A DNA stretch of 64,000 bases from Periplaneta americana. Its lineage: Eukaryota; Arthropoda; Insecta; Blattodea; Blattidae. The DNA is taken from assembly GCF_040183065.1 (NCBI RefSeq), contig NC_091120.1, forward strand, positions 190,609,627 through 190,673,626, read 5' to 3'. The position numbers and the translations under genes are program-made. Below are positions 56,697-64,000 of the stretch, piece after piece. A model generated the notes under the pieces. That model saw nothing but the letters and a program-made list of their open reading frames with translations, ran no database searches and was not told where the DNA came from. Within the stretch, counting starts at the first letter, position 1, and each line of letters begins with the position of its first letter.

Positions 56697-57672
56697 GGCC
56701 CAATTGCATAAAGCTCTCTGACTAAAGATCATCTTTGAACGAAGATCGGAAAGTGAACCGAGTTCAGACACTTCTTTTACTGTATAAAACTTTTCCGCGA
56801 TCAAATTACCTTGGTTCAAATGCAATCTAAGTTCACGTGAAAAGGATTTGGCAACATCGCATAAACAAGTGAAGTATGTGATGAGCGGGCCATGTTGTAC
56901 AGGTTTGTTCAGTGTCGCCAATTTAGCGACTTTAACTCTTTTTCAACGACAATTTCTTTTAACTTTTATATTGCTTAAATAGAGATTTAGCGACCTTTTT
57001 AACACCTCATAGAGACAAAATGTAATCTTTCTTTGTTGATAATGAGAAATATAAGCGACTTTACAACTACTTTCTGGCGACTTTCCGTACACTCTGTTGG
57101 AGACACTGTTTTGTTTTGTGCATTGTAAATAATGACGGACAATAAGAAGAAGGTTGACCGTTCTCCAAATTGTTATCATGTTATGGTGCTTGATATTGCT
57201 AAACATAATAAAGCTTTATGAAACGACAATTTTCGTTTAGTAATACAGTTAATTGAAAATTTACGAATGTACCTATCATATCCATTAATATAATTAATGG
57301 TTGTTATAAACATAATATAATTATAGGTTATGTTATTTGATACTGCTGAACACGATAGGGCCTTATAAAATATAAGAATGTTTATGTATTAAGGCAAGAA
57401 ATTGAAAACATATATATATCATCTGTATTAATATTAATAATAATGGTTATTATTTTTGCACAGTCTGCCACTGGTATATTTCAAACAGGAAAGAAATAAC
57501 TGAACTTGGATCATCTAACTTAATCGGAGAAATTTCTTCAGTCAAAGTTGACTTTAGTTTAAGACAAATTAATCTCGGATTAGACTTTATACAACACAAA
57601 ATTCCAAGTTCAGCTAGAACGAGGATCAATTTAATCTCTGATCTAAGATTAAATGGTTTATACAATCGGCCC
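56697..57672. mobile_element. TIR element, GGCCCAATTGCATAAA ends
   Basis: Left end TTAAGGCCCAATTGCATAAA and right end, inverted, TTAGGGCCGATTGTATAAA. Both are followed inward by AATCT/AGAT-rich sequence (GACTAAAGATCA; TAATCTTAGATCAG). Length 976 bp. No transposase recognised; two minus-strand frames of 87-94 codons have no motif. No clear TSD. Confidence 0.6.
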
Positions 57673-58766
57673 TAAGAGTTTACCAAAACTTTTTCTATTT
57701 TCTGCCAAGTCTATTGTTATCCATGTGTATTCCCCTCCCACAAATAGAGAGACATGGTGAGGGGTAAAAGCACAAAGTTTTCTCACACCCTTTTGTATTT
57801 CTCCCACTCAAGTAACGGCAGCTTCAGTGAGCTTATTTAACTTCTGTATACCGTTAGAACTTCACAAAGTTAGGCAGTAAGAACCATTATTGTTCGCCAA
57901 ACAAATTTATTTATTTACCCTTCATTGTTCTATATACACTTTTAACACTTACATATTCACTTATTAACTTTAAAACTTCTTTCCGTGTTAACTCTCTAGG
58001 AAATTACCTTGCTGACTAGTTTCTAAGTGTTATTCTTCATTATCCAAAGCCTAGTGAAGGTCCCGCGCTATCTTCTGGTTTCCTGTTGTGGTGAGGTGTG
58101 TTCATGATTCTGTCGAAACATCACAACTACAGCAACATACACAAAGACATGAAAATACTACACATCCAGCCAAAAAAAAGAAAAAAAAAAGAAAAACAGA
58201 AACTTGACACTCTAGAACAATGGGGGGCATTCCTGCGGCATTGCCGCAGTGACGTCAGACCTCGGCGAAGCATCAAACTTACCCCCTACCTTCCCCTTCC
58301 CCCACTCCAAGAAAATACTGCGCGTGTACGTGGCGGATTATACTGGATTGCTGTACTTCGGAGCTTCATTAGTGATACAATATCTTTCGCAGAATCATAT
58401 GAATCGAGAGGATATCACACTTACAAGAAAGGCGGTTCTTTCATTTCTCATGTTTAGGATCAGTTACAAATATTCAGGACGCGAACTTAAATATGTACAT
58501 TCTTAAAATAGATCGCCTGTTATACGAGTTCAAAGAACACAGATTCAGTGATTTTCAAAGGATGAGAAAAGATTTCAATATTTTTGCCACTCCTTTTCAT
58601 ATTTAAATTGAAAATGTTATCCCAGAATTGCAGTTAGAGGTACTGGATATGCAGAATGATGGCTTCTTGAAAGCAGAATGTAAAGGTCTGCTGGGGGTTA
58701 AATTTTTTAAAAGATGTCCAGTACTACATAGCCACTGCTTAGACAGTTTGCTTCAAAAATAATGAG
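57673..58766. other. Unassigned sequence
   Basis: Contains an A-rich run at 58174-58195. A 119-codon frame at 58098-58457 has low-complexity start and no motif; I do not call it a gene. Confidence 0.4.
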
Positions 58767-58768
58767 TA

Positions 58769-59004
58769 CCGTCATTTCCCATAAATATGGTCCTGGAACA
58801 TAACTATTGTCCACGATACAACTATTCAAATTTTGTACTCCATAACGTAGTACCTCGTTTATCTATATTCTTGCTGTACTATAGTTTGAAGTCAAGTCAC
58901 TGCAGCTATCTACCAACGGTCTATGTTACTTCTACAATGATCTTTGAATGGTTGTATCGTGGACCATAGTTATGTTCCAGGACCATAGTTATGAGAAATG
59001 ACGG
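58769..59004. mobile_element. MITE-3, 236 bp with about 60-bp TIRs
   Basis: Starts CCGTCATTTCCCATAAATAT and ends ATAGTTATGAGAAATGACGG. TA on both sides (58767-58768, 59005-59006). The inverted match continues through TGGTCCTGGAACATAACTAT and CCACGATACAACTATTCAAA, about 60 bp in all, with a duplicated GGACCATAGTTATG in the right arm. Tc1/mariner-type target. Confidence 0.88.
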
Positions 59005-59006
59005 TA

Positions 59007-60353
59007 TGTATTCATCAACCTACCAGTGCAAACAGCTGTTTTCTAAAATGAAATTTATAAAGTCCAGCCACAGATCCCGCTTAAGCGATGCTCATCTCCT
59101 TGCGCAACTGAAAATAGCATGCACAGATATAAATCCCAATTTCCAAGAAATTGCTTTGAAAAATAATTAATTAAATATCACGTGAATGAACTCTACTAAT
59201 TACATATGGTAGGTAGGAGTGTAGTGGCGCAACTGTCTGTAAATCCGTCACTGCACTGTAGAGTGCAACCCCTCCCACAGTATGTAGTTGCCATTTAAAT
59301 CTTGTCTTGTAGGTTGAGTTCATGCATTTTACCCACCACTGCTCTAGAACAATATGGTGGATCGGAAAGCAGAAATAATGTAAAAGTCCACCATAATTAT
59401 AAATTGTAAAGTAGGCTGACATATAAATATAATAACTGATCTCTCATAGTTTGAAGAATGCAATGCGTGCATTTACGCAATAACAGCTTTAGACGCCAAA
59501 CGCACTTGTTGCACTAAGATATTCAATTGGTGGTGTAGCCACAAGATTCAAAACGCTTGGGAGCGCTATAACAATCCAAACGAATATGTCATCCTTGTTA
59601 CCCTTCTGGTCACCTGGAGACGAAAGTAGTTCTAACCTTGGGAAAGTTGAGTTTCTACTTCACCAACACTGGGAAAGATCCAAGCTAAGCCTATATCCCT
59701 CCTCAATGCCAGGATTAATAAACGACATGTTCTTGAGCATGATTTTCACATTCCCAGCCCATTAAAAGCAAGGATGTTATGACTGCAGATGCGTGCCTAA
59801 TAAACAGTGCACACTTGAGCTCTTGTTCCACTGCTTTCTGATACTACTGAGTCATGCTGCTGTTTGCAATAAACTGTTGCAGTTCTTCTGCTATACTTTT
59901 ATGACTTCTGCCTCTATTTGGCTTATACATTTTGTCTGTCCTTTGACACAGCTGACATCATATTAACAAGTAATTATATTTGAACTCGCTGGAACGCAAT
60001 CTTAGAGATTTACAGTGGTGTTAATGTGAAGGAAGCCTAAATACTGCAATTGTTTTGGAAGATAATATATACCGTACGGTTGTTCAAAAGTCACGAAAGA
60101 TTAGAAAGCCCTCTGGCTTTGTTAAGAGGAAAATTTATAGAAAAAATATGATACAGTTATAGAGAATTTCACATTAAGAAAAACGTATTGCTTTTATTGG
60201 TCTTACCTTAGTATATTGTACAAGCTATGTGGTAGATAGACGTTTCTATAGCAACTGCTCATTTGATGAAATAGCCCTATATGCTCAATGCTTTATATAG
60301 AGTTTATTTAAGAAAATTCGTTACGGAAGAAAGGCGTTGCGTACCGCTCAGCC
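59007..60353. other. Unassigned sequence
   Basis: Traces of conceptual coding at 59030-59165 (TYQCKQLFSKMKFIKSSHRS, then SDAHLLAQLKIAC and PNFQEI, + strand) look like the C-terminal hAT dimerisation region (QLFSkMK ... LT..L...lri) of a decayed hAT transposase. The remainder is unassigned. Confidence 0.45.
59030..59165 (+). pseudogene. hAT transposase C-terminal remnant (candidate)
   Basis: One + frame gives YQCKQLFSKMKFIKSSHRSR, followed by LSDAHLLAQLKIAC and NPNFQEI, then a stop at about 59170. The ..CEQ.FS.MK..Ks..Rs.L.D.hL...lri.. pattern is the conserved dimerisation end of hAT-type transposases of the ZBED/SCAND group. Sequence just upstream (58600-58760, e.g. LNPEDLQLEV-like text) is too broken to follow, partly because MITE-3 (58769-59004) has inserted just before it. 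Confidence 0.5.
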
Positions 60354-60368
60354 AACATCTTTTATAGA

Positions 60369-60744
60369 CCTGTTACTAAATCTACGTATTACTCTGTGAA
60401 AAGATTTATTAAATCTACATACTTAGACTTCAACAAACAAAATTTGATAACACAATCTCAAGGGAAAAAATGGAACTCTCTGCAACCTAATCCACAGTTA
60501 ATTCCCGATTTACGACGAAAATCGTCTGTAGCTGCATTTAGATTGGCAACAGGCCATGACTGTTTGGCCTGCACAGAATTGGAATATATCAGTCCCCTAA
60601 CTGCCCATTGTGCAATTCAAACCAAGAAATGGATTCGGAACACCTCAAAATCTGTGCTTCAGTGGCTGGCCATGATAATAACTTTTAAAAATATTGGAGT
60701 GCAAGAGGTCAAATGACTTTATTGCCAAACGCCTGGCATTAGAA
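60369..60744 (+). mobile_element. 3' end of the RNase H LINE, with 15-bp TSD
   Basis: + strand coding NLITQSQGKKWNSL, then RKSSVAAFRLATGHDCL matches the C-terminus of the LINE at 25413-27081. A frameshift follows, then SPLTAHCAIQ. It ends AACGCCTGGCATTAGAA. TSD AACATCTTTTATAGA is perfect (60354-60368, 60745-60759). 5'-truncated to 376 bp. Confidence 0.93.
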
Positions 60745-60759
60745 AACATCTTTTATAGA

Positions 60760-61964
60760 GGACTAGAAATGCGGGATTTAACACACCATAGGGGACGGAG
60801 TGGGTAGCGGCATGCACTCATTCCATTTACAATGATAACGATTCTGACCTACACCAATTTATATTAAGTCAGACTTAAAGCTTCTCATGAACCTTTCCAA
60901 TTTGGGCTGACGAGGCTGAACTTGGTTACTGGCTGCCTGGAATACAGCATCGGGAATGTCTCCAGAAACAATGTTGGCAGTGATAGACTAGAAAGTTATT
61001 TTGCTTAAATACGAGTTTGCAAGTGCTACAAAAAATTTAACAGCAGCTTTTGCAAGTATTGAAGAATTTTTTTGCACTCTTTTGATCCAAAACTAGTCAA
61101 CGCTCCGAAAAAAAAAAAAAAAAAAAAGAAAACATTTCAACCAGTCTTCCCGTCATAATTTTCCTTTTAAGTTCAACCAGTTGAACGCAACAGCTGTCTA
61201 AAAATGGATTTAGTATCTCTCACTATCGTAATTGTTTTGACCTTCTTCGGGAAGATACTCAAAAGCTATTATTTAAAATTATGCAAACTTAAAAGCATGT
61301 CCGACATAAACAAACTCAGTATTTGTCGTATTGTACGGTACATAGCCAAATTTTCAGTGAGTTATTTAATATAATGGAATGAATCAATTTTCTTTTTTCA
61401 AGTGTTGCCGATCAGAAATCAAGTTTCATTCTAAATCCGTCGAATTCATCTCTGCCTGTTACTATGTTAATATCTTGACCTTGCAAACTACTATTCAAAG
61501 TGTTTACGTATTCGAAAAATATATCAGCAAGGTAGTCTAGTCTGAGAAGTCAAAGAGGATTTCAAATAGATTTGCATATTGCGATTTCCCGTCTTGGAAG
61601 TACCGCACTTTAGAAATTGGGTGATGTCCACTGATTATAAGTAAATTTATCGCTGTTTTCTGTTTTACAGCGATTTGTATTTTTCGATTGGGTTTAAGTA
61701 CCGGCAGTAGTGTCTCTCCCAAGAGTGGTCTCGCCTTAAAAAAATTGAAGTCATAGTTTTAATGTTTTCTGAAAAAGGACGTCTTTTGTATTAAGTACGA
61801 GAGCACGCAAGCTTACGAACTATGAACTATTAGCTTCAAACTTAATTTTAGGCCTCTTTACTTTCAAGATTTATTTTAGGTTGCATGAGTGCTGCGTCTT
61901 TTTGCGGCCACAATATTTACGTACAGAAAAATATAATAGCAGGTACAATCAAAATACAATATAC
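60760..61964. other. Unassigned sequence
   Basis: Poly-A run at 61108-61127; no gene or repeat partner recognised. Confidence 0.4.
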
Positions 61965-61966
61965 TA

Positions 61967-62497
61967 GGGCATTCGATAAGTAATGGCAACAATTCTGTAA
62001 ATCAGTGCTCCTAGCGGTGACCATTGGAATCTTGTACTACGTAATAGAGCAGCGATTGTTTCATAAATTTTCAATATTGAAAGTCTGGAAGTAGCCATAT
62101 TTTGTAAATACAGTGATTTGTAGTAAACAATACAGCCCTGGTATGAGCAAAGGTGCTTCATAAAATCCAAGTTGCAAGAGATAAACATGCAACTCAGTGG
62201 TTTAGGGTATTATAAGAAGCCTGTGGTAGAAAAGTCCTACCATACTGAACTATTACAAGTTGGGTGGAAGTGAGGCATTCGCTTTCAATCAAGAGTTGAC
62301 ATCCGAAGAGCTTTAGATTGGTCAGTGAGAGAGATATCCAGAAATGCTGCTGCAGATGGAGTCCGCCGTCTTCCAAGAATATGACAACGTATTGTTGACA
62401 TGACAGGAGGCTATATTTGAATTATGTAATGTCAAACGTAACCTAAATAAATCCAGTGTGAAACAGTAACTATGTTGCCATTACTTTTCGAATGCCC
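61967..62497 (-). mobile_element. Internally deleted mariner-like element, 531 bp
   Basis: TIRs GGGCATTCGATAAGTAATGG / CCATTACTTTTCGAATGCCC (one mismatch in 20), with flanking TA (61965-61966, 62498-62499). The right half retains a transposase C-terminus on the + strand (SVREISRNAAADGVRRLPRI, then MTGGYIELCN), so the coding strand is +, although the conserved domain is mostly gone. Full mariners are about 1.3 kb; the catalytic middle is deleted. Confidence 0.82.
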
Positions 62498-62816
62498 TAG
62501 TATGTTAAAATGTATCTGGATGTAAAAAGAAAAAAAAAATGACTAGACATTGTATAAAAATGAGTGTTTGCTGAATTCCATTCCAACAAACAGTTGTAAC
62601 GTTCTGTTTGAATACGAAGTATTCAGAATCCAAGGGAGGAAAGTGAAGGAATAAGTGATAATTTATTCGCCAGGTAATTGCGTTGTTATCACTTCACGGT
62701 TCTCTAGCTACCGAAACGGCTTAGAGATTGCCACCAAAGTGACAGGTTAGAAGAATCACAACTAAGGAGTCTCAAATATACTTTACAATGTTGCATTTGG
62801 AAAGGATTTGCATACA

Positions 62817-63110
62817 ATGTCACACTCCACACAAAGCACTTCACTAGTCTCTTCCTTAGTTCTTTTTCCAGGGGTCTGCTGAAGCTACTCCTTTTTCTAT
62901 TAAAAGCTTCCTCTGCCATTGCTGTCCCTTTTTTGACTTCCTGGCAGCAGCTTATAGTACACGACAAGTATTCGAAGTTTTCCACTTGCTGTACTGCCTC
63001 ATTTGGAATTGACACGTTTACCTCCTTTATCTTTATTTCGATAACCATAGTCTTCGTCTTGTTTGCATTTATCTTCAACCCATACTGCTCAAAGCTGTAT
63101 TTAGCTCCAG
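62817..63110 (-). mobile_element. RTE-B LINE fragment
   Basis: Minus-strand coding [20 protein letters not shown], then VQQVENFEYLSCTISCCQEV and AFNRKRSSF..PLEKELRKRLVK. This is RT motif D (INANKTKTM), motif E (EYLSC.I) and the following helix of the same family as 12716-12965. It is truncated at WSVTLY. The + strand frame 62933-63229 is a shadow. Confidence 0.78.
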
Positions 63111-63139
63111 TAACTTATCCCTTAGTATCGTCTCCTCTT

Positions 63140-63300
63140 ATGCGGCAGGCCATGAAGGGCAAAGGCTTCTCTCCTTACGTCCACATGCCTCAGCAGAGGA
63201 GAACGATCATCCAACCAGTTGGAAGGTAACGTGTGGTCAGCATTATGATCCCCACCGAGCCCTTTTTACATACATTATTTTTCTTAATACCTTTTTCTTC
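63140..63300 (+). repeat. Possible repeat joining RTE-B and RTE-A
   Basis: Moderately GC-rich (GGCAGGCCATGAAGGGCAAA, ATCCAACCAGTTGGAAGGTA, GTGGTCAGCATTATGATCCC), unlike its surroundings. GAAGGGCAAGGGCCTCC at 16617 is a similar word. No second full copy in the window. Confidence 0.3.
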
Positions 63301-63309
63301 AGTTTGTCA

Positions 63310-64000
63310 GATGCGTTTCCAATTCACTGCGGGCTAAAGCAAGGAGATGCACTATCACCTTTACTTTTTAACTTCGCTCTAGAGTATGTCATTAGGAAAG
63401 TCCAGGATAACACAGAGGGTTTGGAATTGAACGGGTTACATCAGCTGCTTGTCTATGCGGATGACGTGAATATGTTAGGAGAAAATCCACAAACGATTAG
63501 GGAAAACACGGGAATTTTACTTGAAGCAAGTAAAGAGATAGGTTTGGAAGTAAATCCCGAAAAGACAAAGTATATGATTACGTCTCGTGACGAGAATATT
63601 GTACGAAATGGAAATATAAAAATTGGAAATTTATCCTTAGAAGAGGTGGAAAAATTCAAATACCTGGGGGCAACAGTAACAAATATAAATGACACTCGGG
63701 AGGAAATTAAACATAGACTAAATATGGGAAATGCCTGTTATTATTCGGTTGAGAAGCTTTTGTCATGTAGTCTGCTGTCAAAAATTCTGAAAGTTAGAAT
63801 TTATAAAACAGTTATATTACCGGTTGTTCTTTATGGTTGTGAAACTTGGACTCTCACTTTGAGAGAGGAACATAGGTTAAGGGTGTTTGAGAATAAGGTT
63901 TTTAGGAAAATATTTGGGGTCAAGAGGGATAAAGTTACAGAAGAATGGGGAAAGTTACACAACACAGAACGGCACACATTGTATTGTTCACCAGACATAA
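63310..64000 (+). mobile_element. RTE-A LINE copy, open frame running off the window
   Basis: Uninterrupted 230 codons from [19 protein letters not shown] through YADDVNML and [11 protein letters not shown] to the last base. Compared with the copy at 45758 it has several private changes ([25 protein letters not shown]). The 5' truncation lies in RT motif B; the 3' end is outside the window. It has the catalytic YADD box but lacks motif A and the endonuclease. Confidence 0.92.

Noticed and set aside
58098..58457. 119-codon frame
   Set aside because: Starts in an A-rich low-complexity run and shows no motif, and an overlapping frame is equally open.
1..64000. CRISPR arrays, bacterial operons, rRNA genes
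   Set aside because: Tandem repeats present lack unique spacers, no prokaryotic gene organisation is seen, and no rRNA sequence is recognisable.

Overview
This window is ordinary-looking but very repeat-rich animal nuclear DNA, most likely from an insect. The evidence is AT-rich sequence, long (ATT)n/(AAT)n tracts, spliceosomal introns, many truncated LINEs with target-site duplications (TSDs), and mariner, hAT and pogo type terminal inverted repeats (TIRs). The dominant LINE (here 'RTE-A') has the short 3' UTR and (TAAG)n tail typical of the RTE clade. A cockroach or termite is my best guess; that is inference, not something the sequence proves. I see no bacterial, viral or CRISPR features.

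Host genes are sparse. The best candidate is a two-exon gene for a secreted protein on the + strand. Exon 1 (CDS 27427-27524) encodes a signal peptide and ends at a strong GT donor. Exon 2 (30957-31674) begins after a good AG acceptor. The phases match and give a cysteine-free 271-residue precursor with basic cleavage sites, possibly a prohormone. Its 3.4-kb intron has collected a decayed mariner transposase, a TTAA-flanked DNA element, and inside that a short AT-flanked fragment carrying a hammerhead-ribozyme-like core (29853-29897). A weaker candidate is a terminal exon at 1519-1773 (- strand).

Layout. 1-4.1 kb: old interspersed repeats, RTE-A fragments, a tRNA-derived SINE and a foldback built from two tRNA-like heads. 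4.76-6.35 kb: compound GTA/GTT/GTG satellite. 7.9-9.6 kb: pyrimidine-only tract. 10.5-12.05 kb: a long-TIR element with a poly(A) retroposon inside. 12.2-18.2 kb: RTE-A and RTE-B pieces (two of them 5'/3' fusions) and two MITE families. 19.25-21.08 kb: a hAT-like element containing two retroelements. 21.4-23.8 kb: two RTE-A copies. 25.3-27.1 kb: a MITE split by an RNase H-bearing LINE. 27.4-32.0 kb: the secreted-protein gene. 34-39 kb: hAT, MITE and pogo-like elements. 39.5-41.8 kb: a tandem array. 45.2-48.2 kb: a three-level nest with the longest RTE-A copy. 48.7-49.9 kb: a transposase relic holding a perfect 38-bp hairpin, then another RTE-A. 53.4-55.9 kb: a jockey/CR1-like relic and a 30-36-bp minisatellite. 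56.7-62.5 kb: TIR elements and a LINE tail. 62.8-64 kb: RTE-B and an RTE-A copy that runs off the end.

The nested insertions give a relative chronology. RTE-A and the RNase H LINE are among the youngest, with TSDs of 10-15 bp that are perfect or nearly so. They insert into hAT elements, MITEs and older LINEs.
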